Positions 35,846 to 43,013 of a stretch of DNA of 47,040 nucleotides are shown here, piece by piece (the first letter of the stretch is position 1; every line of letters begins with the position of its first letter). A program made the position numbers and the translations under genes. Below the pieces are notes generated by a model. It was not told the DNA's origin and ran no database searches. It saw only the letters and a program-made list of their open reading frames with translations. This DNA is from Candidatus Moranbacteria bacterium GW2011_GWE1_49_15 (GTDB taxonomy: Bacteria; Patescibacteriota; Minisyncoccia; Moranbacterales; GWC2-37-73), in assembly GCA_001003855.1 (NCBI GenBank), contig LCPX01000013.1, positions 1-47,040 of the forward strand. Direction: 5' to 3'.

Positions 35846-36520
35846 ATGAACAAGATTGCACTGAAAGCGACTGTCAGGGATGTGGTCGGAAAAAAAGTGA
35901 AAAAGATCGTGAAGAGCGACGGTATGATTCCGGCTGTCCTTTATGGACATGGAGAAGAAAACAAGAACCTCTGGGTGAAATACCTGGATTTTTCGAAGGT
36001 ATATGCGAAAGCCGGAGAAAACGCCATCGTGGATATTGAGATCGACGGTAAGAGCCATCCTTCTCTCGTTTATGATACCCAGCTTGAGCCGATGAGCGGG
36101 AATTTCTACCACGTGGATTTCTTGAAAGTGAACATGAAGGAGGACGTGCAGGCTGAAATTCCGTTGGAATTCGTCGGAGAATCCGCGGCTGTCAAAGCGC
36201 TCGGAGGAGTTTTGATCAAAACTTTGGAAGAAGTCGAGGTCAAATGTCTTCCATCCGAACTGCCTTCCAATTTCGTAATCGATATTTCCGCGCTGGCTAC
36301 GTTCGATGACCAGATCAAAGTCGGAGACATCAAAGTCCCTGCCGGAGTCGAAATCATGGACGACATGGACACGGTGATCGCCTTGGTGGAACGCCCAAGA
36401 TCGGAAGAGGAGCTCGCTTCTTTGGATGAAAAAGTCGAGGCCGACGTGACCAAAGTCGAGGGAGTGGTGAAAGAGACTCCTGCCGCCAATGGAGAGGAAG
36501 AGAAGAAGGAAAAGAAATAA
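35846..36520 (+). CDS. rplY: 50S ribosomal protein L25, CTC (long) form
   Basis: 224 residues. The N-terminal L25 barrel (LKATVRDVVGKKVKKI...GMIPAVLYG) binds 5S rRNA; the C-terminal TL5/CTC domain (residues about 95-185, with AEIPLEFVGESAAVKALGGVL) is complete. The tail is acidic and then Glu/Lys-rich. A terminator follows. Confidence 0.94.
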   Translation: MNKIALKATVRDVVGKKVKKIVKSDGMIPAVLYGHGEENKNLWVKYLDFSKVYAKAGENAIVDIEIDGKSHPSLVYDTQLEPMSGNFYHVDFLKVNMKEDVQAEIPLEFVGESAAVKALGGVLIKTLEEVEVKCLPSELPSNFVIDISALATFDDQIKVGDIKVPAGVEIMDDMDTVIALVERPRSEEELASLDEKVEADVTKVEGVVKETPAANGEEEKKEKK

Positions 36521-36544
36521 TTCAAGTTTCGGAGATATTCCAAG

Positions 36545-36574
36545 AAACGTCCTGCGCAAGCGGGGCGTTTTTTT
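36545..36574 (+). terminator. Rho-independent terminator after rplY
   Basis: An 11-bp stem with G-T pairs (AAACGTCCTGC / GCGGGGCGTTT), GCAA loop, then TTTT. Confidence 0.82.
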
Positions 36575-36601
36575 GACCGAAAGCCCGGGCGGTGGTATAA
36601 T
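36573..36601 (+). promoter_or_regulatory. Promoter of the 36611 gene
   Basis: TTGACC (36573-36578), 17-bp spacer, TATAAT (36596-36601). The -35 overlaps the terminator T-run, and the predicted transcript start is only 2-4 nt before the ATG, so the mRNA is essentially leaderless. Confidence 0.72.
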
Positions 36602-36610
36602 GGGGCGCAG

Positions 36611-37957
36611 ATGGGTATCAAGATAAAAAACAAAAGAAAACTTATTTTGGGAATGCTGACGCTTGCCATGTTCGTCGTGGCAAGTTTTTCTTTTTATAAT
36701 TCCCCGGCTTTCGCCGAGGACAGTGCCGATGACGTCAAGGACAGCATCGACAGTATTGAAAAGAAATTGGAAAAAGAACAGGCGGCCAAAGCCAAGCTTG
36801 AAGCCGAATTGGCCCAGATCCAAAATTCAGTGTATTCCACTCAGGCCCAGATAGACAAAACCAGAGCTCTTATTAAAGAGTCAGAGGCGAACATTTCCAG
36901 AATGGAGGAGGACGTCAAGCAACTGGGCGAGAAGATCGATTTCCAAAAAGAAATCCTGAAGAATTTGATCCAAGAGGTTTATATGCGAAAAACGGAGCCT
37001 ATTTTGTCTATGGCAATCTTCAAGGGGGATTTTTCCAAAGTCTTCGGAAGAGTGGACAGTTTACTGAGCATGGAGGAAAAAATTCTCCAGATCGCGCAGG
37101 AGGTCAGGGAAACCAAGGAGAAGGTCGAAGCGGAGCAGGAAAAGATAGCGCAAGCCAAGGAGGATCACGAGAAGCTTCTGGAAAATAAGGTCGTTCAGCA
37201 GTACGCTCTTTTGGCTGACAGAGCGGAAACGCAGGATGATATAGAAGATAAAGAGGCTGTTATAGTAAAACTCAGGGAAAAGCTTGCTGACTTGCAAAGC
37301 GACCTGGCAACTTTAACAGGCAAATCATTCGATGCTAAGGATATTCGTGAGGCAGTTGAATTTGCTAGTGATCATACCGATGTTCCAGAAGGTGTACTGT
37401 ACGGATTTTTAGGAGCGGAGACGCACTTTAACGCCAACACTGGTCAGTGCACTTATGATGAAGTGGAAGATGCTGCCATGAAAAACTACTCTAAGCTTTT
37501 GAAAATAAGCAAGAATTGGCAGGCTTCAATAGATAAGCTAGAGGAAAGAAGGGATATTTTTGAAGATATCGTGGATGACTTGGGATATAGCAAAAAGAAG
37601 AAAGTCTCCTGCACTCCTAGGTGCGACCTGAAGATTTCTGGTAAAACATGGTCATGTACTAATGGGGGATATATCGGACAGGGTGGGGCTATGGGTGTCG
37701 CGCAATTTATGTCCGATGTGTGGCGATATGGTTATGAGGCAGATATTCGCAAGATAACAGGGCACAAAACTCCGGATCCATGGAGCTTGACTGATGGGGT
37801 TTTGGCTATGGCGCTAAAACTTGAAAAAGCAGGAGCTAATTCCAGTAAGGAATCAGTTATCAAGAAGGCGTCTATTAATTATCTGGGAACTTTTAATCAG
37901 AGTTATTATAATAATATTATCTACTGGTCTAAGAATTATAAGCTTATTTTTGATTAA
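36611..37957 (+). CDS. Secreted coiled-coil protein with lytic-transglycosylase-like domain
   Basis: 448 residues. Signal peptide (basic start, hydrophobic 12-27, cleavage probably after AFA at 33-35). Residues about 38-235 are a long coiled coil like EnvC/CwlO-type wall-hydrolase regulators. The C-terminal part has GFLGAETHFNAN near residue 262 (the Glu is the likely catalytic acid) and GGAMGVAQFMSDVW near 357, followed by DPWSLTDGVLAMALKL; these are the SLT/MltB-type motifs. The protein probably cleaves peptidoglycan glycan strands outside the membrane. From about 37200 on the DNA becomes visibly more AT-rich than the first half, suggesting a joined gene. Confidence 0.82.
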   Translation: MGIKIKNKRKLILGMLTLAMFVVASFSFYNSPAFAEDSADDVKDSIDSIEKKLEKEQAAKAKLEAELAQIQNSVYSTQAQIDKTRALIKESEANISRMEEDVKQLGEKIDFQKEILKNLIQEVYMRKTEPILSMAIFKGDFSKVFGRVDSLLSMEEKILQIAQEVRETKEKVEAEQEKIAQAKEDHEKLLENKVVQQYALLADRAETQDDIEDKEAVIVKLREKLADLQSDLATLTGKSFDAKDIREAVEFASDHTDVPEGVLYGFLGAETHFNANTGQCTYDEVEDAAMKNYSKLLKISKNWQASIDKLEERRDIFEDIVDDLGYSKKKKVSCTPRCDLKISGKTWSCTNGGYIGQGGAMGVAQFMSDVWRYGYEADIRKITGHKTPDPWSLTDGVLAMALKLEKAGANSSKESVIKKASINYLGTFNQSYYNNIIYWSKNYKLIFD

Positions 37958-37996
37958 AATATTATTTTTCGAAATAGGCTTGCATAACGTTGTTTT

Positions 37997-38025
37997 TTGA
38001 CTTTTTTTACTTCTTGACCGATAAT
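37997..38025 (+). promoter_or_regulatory. Promoter of metG
   Basis: TTGACT (37997-38002), 17-bp spacer, GATAAT (38020-38025). The leader is about 73 nt and includes the three-way junction. Confidence 0.55.
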
Positions 38026-38044
38026 GGCCAGATGATAATTTGAC

Positions 38045-38102
38045 CCTGTTAAATCCGCTTATAGCGGTGCGCTTTGCGCAATTTAACAGGATAAACCCTG
38101 TT
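38045..38102 (+). promoter_or_regulatory. Perfect three-way-junction structure in the metG 5' UTR
   Basis: Stem CCTGTTAAAT (38045-38054) with ATTTAACAGG (38081-38090) encloses two hairpins with no unpaired bases between them: CCGC-TTATA-GCGG (38055-38067) and TGCGC-TTT-GCGCA (38068-38080). A second CCTGTT (38097-38102), just before the ATG at 38105, can pair with the same AACAGG (38085-38090). Confidence 0.65.
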
Positions 38103-38104
38103 TT

Positions 38105-39538
38105 ATGGATAAATTTTACATCACAACTCCGATCTATTACACCAACGCCAAGCCTCATATAGGGCACGCCTACACGACCGTGGCCTGCGACGTTTTGGCG
38201 CGCTGGAACCGCCTTCAGGGAAAGGAGACTTTTTTTCTGACCGGGACGGACGAGCACGGTGCCAAAATCGAAAAGAAAGCGAAAGAGGAAGGGCGCGAGC
38301 CGCAGGAATTCGTCGATGAGATTGCGGCGGTCTTTGTCGATCTTTGGAAGAGGTTGAATATTAGCAACGACGGTTTTATCAGGACCACTTCGCCCCAGCA
38401 CAAAGCCGCCGTCCGGAAAGTTTTGCAAACTCTTTATGATAACGGTTCAATATACAAGGGAACATATAAAGGGCTTTATTGCGTGGGATGCGAACAGTTC
38501 AAGAGCGAGAACGAATTGGTGGACGGGAAGTGCCCCGACCACAACGCCGTTCCAGAAGAGATGGAAGAGGAATGCTATCTGATGAAGATGAATAAATGGC
38601 AGAATACGCTCATTGAAAAAATCAAAAGCGATGAATTCAAGATCCAACCTGAAAGATACAAGAAGGAGATTTTGTCGTTTTTGGAAAGCCAGAAATTGGA
38701 GGATGTTTCCATTTCCCGCAAAAACTTGGCCTGGGGAATACCGCTCCCGTTCGACAACGAGCACACGACCTATGTTTGGATCGATGCGTTTTTGAATTAT
38801 TTGACCGGGCTCGGTTGGGACGGGGACTTGAAAAACGTTCCGGCGATGTGGCCGGCGGAAGTGGAGATGCTTGGAAAGGATATCTTGCGCGTCCATGCCA
38901 CTATCTGGGCGGCGACGCTTTTGAATCTGGGAATCGAGCTTCCGAAAAGCTTTTTCATCCACGGGCATATCCTTTCAGGCGGAAAGAAGATGAGCAAGAC
39001 GCTTGGAAACGTGATCGGTATTGATGAGATGTTGGAAAAATTCGGTGTCGATGGCACGAGATATCTTTTGATGAGCGGGGGGACTTTTGGGGATGACCTT
39101 GATCTGACCATGGAAAGGATGACGGAGAAATACAACAATGATTTGGCTAATGGTCTGGGAAATCTTGTTTCAAGGGTAATAAAATTAGGTGAAAAAGTTG
39201 ATATCGGCACCATGGATATTCTCAAGATCACAGAAAATGACAAAAGATATCCCAAGATAGATCAGTCAATATTGCTTATAGATAAGTTCGAAATAGATGG
39301 AGCGATCCAACATATATGGGACTTGGTAAGGGGAGATAACAGATTTATTGAGGATAATAAGCCCTGGGAACTGGCAAAAAGTGATGAAGAAAAATTCAAC
39401 GAAGTCATGTCGAAACTGTTGTCGGATCTTTCCGTAATCGCGCACTTGCTGAAACCTTTCATGCCTGAAACTTCGGAGAAAATAAGAACCGCCCTTGAAA
39501 CCAGAAAGGCGGAACCACTCTTCCAAAGAATCAAATAA
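38105..39538 (+). CDS. metG: Methionyl-tRNA synthetase
   Basis: 477 residues. Class I signatures HIGH (residues 18-21) and KMSKT near 299; a zinc knuckle with CVGC...CPDH near 127-145; the anticodon-binding helical domain at the end. It lacks the C-terminal tRNA-binding (EMAP-like) domain, as in many short bacterial enzymes. It charges both tRNA-Met species. The last third of the gene is more AT-rich than the first. The leader carries a structured element. Confidence 0.95.
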   Translation: MDKFYITTPIYYTNAKPHIGHAYTTVACDVLARWNRLQGKETFFLTGTDEHGAKIEKKAKEEGREPQEFVDEIAAVFVDLWKRLNISNDGFIRTTSPQHKAAVRKVLQTLYDNGSIYKGTYKGLYCVGCEQFKSENELVDGKCPDHNAVPEEMEEECYLMKMNKWQNTLIEKIKSDEFKIQPERYKKEILSFLESQKLEDVSISRKNLAWGIPLPFDNEHTTYVWIDAFLNYLTGLGWDGDLKNVPAMWPAEVEMLGKDILRVHATIWAATLLNLGIELPKSFFIHGHILSGGKKMSKTLGNVIGIDEMLEKFGVDGTRYLLMSGGTFGDDLDLTMERMTEKYNNDLANGLGNLVSRVIKLGEKVDIGTMDILKITENDKRYPKIDQSILLIDKFEIDGAIQHIWDLVRGDNRFIEDNKPWELAKSDEEKFNEVMSKLLSDLSVIAHLLKPFMPETSEKIRTALETRKAEPLFQRIK

Positions 39539-39613
39539 CAGCTTTTCAGGCTTTAGCTTCCTGGCTTCTTAGTTTTGAATTTCCTAAAAAGCTGATTCCT
39601 AAAAAGCTAAAAA
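39539..39613 (+). repeat. Foldback repeat element, AGCTTTTTAG words, before tatD
   Basis: Left arm AGCTTTTCAGGCTTTAGC..., right arm CCTAAAAAGCTGATTCCTAAAAAGCTAAAAAGCT; they are approximate reverse complements. The right arm has a direct repeat ATTCCTAAAAAGCT. It ends three bases before the tatD ATG. Confidence 0.7.
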
Positions 39614-39616
39614 GCT

Positions 39617-40471
39617 ATGTATTTCGACACCCACGCCCATGTGAACTTCTCCGCCTATAAGGATGACGGGGAAAAAGTTTTGAAAAGAGCCCTCGACGGA
39701 GGTGTTTTCGTCGTGAACGTCGGTTCGCAATATTCGACTAGCAAAAGGGCGGTGGAATATGCGCATAAGTTCGAGGCCGGGGTCTGGGCGGCGGTCGGAA
39801 TCCATCCGGTGCATCTTAAGGTGGGAAAATTCGTGCACCGCGATGAGAACGAATTAGAGGAAACTGAGTTCGCGACCAAGGGGGAGGGTTTGGATTATGA
39901 GAAGTTTCTGGAATTGGCCAAGGATGAAAAGGTCGTGGCGATCGGAGAAGTCGGATTGGATTACCATCATTTCGAAGAAGGCGACGACGTGGCCGCTTTG
40001 ATCAAGAAACAAAGGGAAGTTTTGATCGAGGCCATCAGACTGGCCAACGAGGTCCGAAAGCCGGTGATGCTCCATTGTTGGGACGCCTACGACGACCTTT
40101 TGGAAATCCTTGAGAAGCATCCGGTGGTAAAGAAGGGTGTGGTGCACAGTTTCATCGGGTCACACAAGACCGCCAAGAAATTCATCGAATTGGGATATAA
40201 AATAGGACTCAACGGCATCGCGACCTATGGGGAAAGCTATGACAAGCTGATCCGAGAGGTGGATTTGAGATATATCCTTTTGGAAACGGATTGCCCGTAT
40301 CTCACCCCGCGCCCGCTTGAAAAAGGCCTTCGCAACGAACCTTTATTTGTGAAAAATGTCGCCCAGAAAATCGCGGACGTGAAGGGGGTTTCCGTGGAGG
40401 AGATAGGGCGGATTACAAGCGAAAATGCCAGGAAAATTTTCGATATTGACACGTCCCGTTTTCAGGCGTAA
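39617..40471 (+). CDS. tatD: TatD-family metal-dependent deoxyribonuclease
   Basis: 284 residues, TIM-barrel amidohydrolase-like fold. Metal ligands: H6 and H8 in DTHAHVN, Glu in IGEVGLDYHH near residue 112, His in MLHCW, His in VVHSFIGS, and Asp in ETDCPYLTPRP near 220. TatD enzymes are exonucleases used in DNA repair; they are not part of Tat secretion despite the name. The atp promoter lies inside its last codons. Confidence 0.93.
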   Translation: MYFDTHAHVNFSAYKDDGEKVLKRALDGGVFVVNVGSQYSTSKRAVEYAHKFEAGVWAAVGIHPVHLKVGKFVHRDENELEETEFATKGEGLDYEKFLELAKDEKVVAIGEVGLDYHHFEEGDDVAALIKKQREVLIEAIRLANEVRKPVMLHCWDAYDDLLEILEKHPVVKKGVVHSFIGSHKTAKKFIELGYKIGLNGIATYGESYDKLIREVDLRYILLETDCPYLTPRPLEKGLRNEPLFVKNVAQKIADVKGVSVEEIGRITSENARKIFDIDTSRFQA

Positions 40472-40474
40472 AAT
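40446..40474 (+). promoter_or_regulatory. Promoter of the ATP synthase operon
   Basis: TTGACA (40446-40451), 17-bp spacer, TAAAAT (40469-40474), overlapping the end of tatD; about 20 nt leader to atpZ. Confidence 0.7.
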
Positions 40475-40500
40475 GGTAGGTGGTTCCTGAAACACCATCT

Positions 40501-40812
40501 ATGAGCGAGAAAAACAAAAGTATTAAACAGTTGGTATTTGGCATGGCCGCCTATACGAGCGCTTCCATCATGGGACCGCTTATTATTTTTGGCGGGTTCG
40601 GATACTTTCTAGACAAGCTTTTGGGGAAGTACCCGCTCTGGACTTTGGTTTTTTTGGCAGTCGCATTCGTTTTGACGAACATCTTGCTTTTCCGAAAAAT
40701 CAAAAAACTCAGTGCTGTCATGGAAAAATACGGAGAAGAAATGAAGAAAAAGAAGCAGGAGGAGGAGAAAAGCGCAGAAGAAAAGAGAGATAAAAATGAT
40801 AACAATTCCTAG
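40501..40812 (+). CDS. AtpZ/AtpI-like ATP synthase accessory protein
   Basis: 103 residues. Two membrane helices (about 15-36 and 42-64) with the family pattern GPLIIFGGFGYFLDKLLGKYPLWTL; then a Lys/Glu-rich coiled tail. These proteins lie first in atp operons and help c-ring assembly or cation supply. The start is set at ATG 40501 (a GTG at 40480 is a poorer choice). 19 bp gap to atpB. Confidence 0.85.
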   Translation: MSEKNKSIKQLVFGMAAYTSASIMGPLIIFGGFGYFLDKLLGKYPLWTLVFLAVAFVLTNILLFRKIKKLSAVMEKYGEEMKKKKQEEEKSAEEKRDKNDNNS

Positions 40813-40831
40813 GATCTAGGATTCGAAAAAA

Positions 40832-41593
40832 ATGGAACTCAACATCTCATTGGCACCGGACATACTTTTCTATATCGGAAGCCTTCCGGTCACCAACACC
40901 TTAATCGGATCTTTCGTCATAAGCGCGGTCATCATTGCGGCTATGCTTTTGGTCAAGAAAAGATTGAAAAAGGACACTCCTGGAAAATTCCAGAATTTGG
41001 TGGAATTTCTGATGAGCGGGGCATATGATTTCGTAGTTTCGATAATCGGAAGTGAAAAGAAAGCCAAGAAGATCTTTCCGTTGGCTTTCACGCTGTTCAT
41101 CTTCATTTTGGTTGCGAACTTGGCGACTTTCATTCCCGGCCAAGCGGCGGTGACGTTCAACCGGGGCGGGGAAAGCGTCGCGATCTTCCGGGCGGTCATG
41201 GCTGATTATGGGATGGTGTTTGTGATGACGATGATCACCGTTATTTTGGTACAGATCGTCGCGATAGCCGTGCACGGACCGTTCGGGTATATGGGGAAAT
41301 TCTTCAACTTCAAGAGTCCACTCAGTTTTTTTCTGGGGCTTATGGATATCGTCGGGGAATTGGCCAAGATAGTCTCGTTGTCATTTCGTCTGTTCGGAAA
41401 CATATTCGCAGGAGAGGTTTTGGGCGCGGTGATGCTTTTTTTGGCTCCGTTTTTGGTACCGCTTCCGTTCATGTTCTTGGGACTGCTCAGCGCGGTCGTC
41501 CAGGCATTCGTGTTCGCAGTGCTCACCGTGGTGTTCGTGAAGCTGGCATCGGAAATAGAAGAAGAGGAGTTAGTGGAAGAGGCCAGTATGTAA
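40832..41593 (+). CDS. atpB: ATP synthase F0 subunit a
   Basis: 253 residues with the usual long helices. The essential Arg is in SLSFRLFGNIFAGE near residue 187, and the last helices (MFLGLLSAVVQAFVFAVLTVVFVKLA) carry the conserved Gln. It forms the half-channels for the coupling ion. Confidence 0.95.
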   Translation: MELNISLAPDILFYIGSLPVTNTLIGSFVISAVIIAAMLLVKKRLKKDTPGKFQNLVEFLMSGAYDFVVSIIGSEKKAKKIFPLAFTLFIFILVANLATFIPGQAAVTFNRGGESVAIFRAVMADYGMVFVMTMITVILVQIVAIAVHGPFGYMGKFFNFKSPLSFFLGLMDIVGELAKIVSLSFRLFGNIFAGEVLGAVMLFLAPFLVPLPFMFLGLLSAVVQAFVFAVLTVVFVKLASEIEEEELVEEASM

Positions 41594-41632
41594 ATTTGGT
41601 TAAATAATTAAGTAATTAATAATAAAAAACAT

Positions 41633-41860
41633 ATGGAATTAGAAGCAGCAAAAATGCTCGGAGCCGGTATCGCCATCGGTTTGGGAGCTATCGGACCCGG
41701 AATCGGAGAAGGTATCGCAGCCTCAAAGGCGCTTGAAGCTATCGGAAGAAACCCTGAAGCTAGCGGAAAGATCGTGCCGCTCATGTTCGTCTCGATGGCT
41801 ATCGCGGAATCGACAGCTATCTATGCTCTCGTTATCTCCCTGATCATACTTTTCGGTTAG
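41633..41860 (+). CDS. atpE: ATP synthase F0 subunit c, two-carboxylate type
   Basis: 75 residues, two helices joined by the polar loop RNPEA (39-43). Ion site: Glu59-Ser60-Thr61 and Tyr64 in the second helix; Glu26 in the first helix at the place of the Na+-binding Gln32 of Ilyobacter (same 33-residue spacing to the main Glu). This Glu/Glu-Ser pattern is the one described for the Na+-driven rotor of Fusobacterium nucleatum. Na+ coupling is therefore likely but not proven. Confidence 0.95.
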   Translation: MELEAAKMLGAGIAIGLGAIGPGIGEGIAASKALEAIGRNPEASGKIVPLMFVSMAIAESTAIYALVISLIILFG

Positions 41861-41870
41861 AAGACGCAGA

Positions 41871-41992
41871 CTTCGGTTTTAATGTCTTGGGACTTACGCA
41901 TTTGCTCTTGCTCGAACGAGCCTCTATGCGCTATGCGCAAATACTCATTCTTGCGGCGATCAAACGCGCAAGTCCCGTATCTAAAACCGAAG
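41871..41992 (+). promoter_or_regulatory. Nested hairpin between atpE and atpF
   Basis: Outer stem CTTCGGTTTTA / TAAAACCGAAG (11 bp), then GGGACTTACGC / GCGCAAGTCCC (one mismatch), then inner hairpins such as GCTCG-AA-CGAGC, ATTTGC / GCAAAT and GCG / CGC. The structure fills the gap between the most abundant subunit gene and the rest of the operon. There is no T-run. Confidence 0.6.
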
Positions 41993-42029
41993 AATAGTGG
42001 ATTTTAATTAAAATTAAGTTTTTATCGAT

Positions 42030-42524
42030 ATGGAACTTTTTGAGGCTCTTGGTCTGAACGTGAAGATACTTTTGGCGCAGCTGGTTAACTTTGCTGTGTT
42101 GCTTTTTGTGATTTATAAGTTCGGATACGGTCCGATCATGAAGGTCCTTAATGACAGGCAAAACAAAATCGAAAAGGGCATCAAGGATGCGAACGAAGCC
42201 AAGGAAAAATTAGTCGAAATAGGGAACAAAGAAAAAGAGGTGTTGGCCGAGGCCAGAAGGGAAGCGCAAGAGATAATAAAGAAGGCGCAAGCGATCGCTG
42301 AGGAAAGCAAGGCGGAAGTGGTGGAAATAACCAAGCAAGAGGCCGCTAAGATCATGGCGGACACGAAGAAGAAAATCGAACAGGAAAGGGCCCAGATAAT
42401 GAGCGAGGTGAAGGGCGAGATCTCGGAGCTTATCATAACCGCGACAGAAAAGATCATCGGCAAGAAAATGGACGCCCAGGAGGACAAGCGCTTGGTGGAG
42501 GAAATAGTCGGAGGAATAAAATAA
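42030..42524 (+). CDS. atpF: ATP synthase F0 subunit b
   Basis: 164 residues: one N-terminal membrane helix (about 10-29), then a long charged helix with the Ala/Glu/Lys heptads typical of the peripheral stalk dimer. Confidence 0.93.
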   Translation: MELFEALGLNVKILLAQLVNFAVLLFVIYKFGYGPIMKVLNDRQNKIEKGIKDANEAKEKLVEIGNKEKEVLAEARREAQEIIKKAQAIAEESKAEVVEITKQEAAKIMADTKKKIEQERAQIMSEVKGEISELIITATEKIIGKKMDAQEDKRLVEEIVGGIK

Positions 42525-42533
42525 TTTAAAAAT

Positions 42534-42935
42534 ATGAAAGTTTCAACAACTGATTACGCGAAAACCTTATATGAGATGACGAAAGGGAAGTCCCAGGGAG
42601 AGATCGACGGGATCGTTTCCGATTTCGCGAAATTTTTGTTGAAAAAAAGGCAGGCGGGAAAAATCGGAAAAATCTCCGAGAAGTTTTCCCAGATCTGGAA
42701 CGCGAAAAACAAGACGGTAGACTGCGAAATTTCGAGCGTGCAGAAGTTGGACGACCAGGTCGTGGAAAAAATCAGGAAATATGTCGCCGAGAAGTACCAC
42801 GCTGAGAAGGTGAATGTGGAAAACAGGATAGACGGGAAATTGAAAGGTGGAATCGTGATCAGAGTCGGAAACGAGATGATAGACGCGAGTGTTTCGGGAA
42901 TGATTTTCAGGTTAAAAAAGTCATTAACTAATTAA
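42534..42935 (+). CDS. atpH: ATP synthase F1 subunit delta, short form
   Basis: 133 residues versus about 175-185 in most bacteria. The C-terminal domain is clear (KLDDQVVEKIRKYVAEKYHAEKVNVENRID...GGIVIRVGNEMIDASVSGMIFRL); the N-terminal six-helix bundle is reduced. It links the b stalk to the alpha3beta3 head. Identified mainly by its C-terminal motif and by position between atpF and atpA. Confidence 0.88.
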   Translation: MKVSTTDYAKTLYEMTKGKSQGEIDGIVSDFAKFLLKKRQAGKIGKISEKFSQIWNAKNKTVDCEISSVQKLDDQVVEKIRKYVAEKYHAEKVNVENRIDGKLKGGIVIRVGNEMIDASVSGMIFRLKKSLTN

Positions 42936-43010
42936 AAATTAACGGACTAACGAATTCACGAATTAAAAAATGCGCCAATTCGTTAATGTGTTAATGGGCT
43001 AATAAAAACT
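42936..43010 (+). repeat. Foldback repeat element, TTAACGAATT words, copy 1 (before atpA)
   Basis: Left arm ATTAACGGACTAACGAATTCACGAATT, right arm AATTCGTTAATGTGTTAATGGGCTAAT, loop about 12 nt. The left arm is nearly the same as that at 46682-46710. Confidence 0.75.
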
Positions 43011-43013
43011 TAT

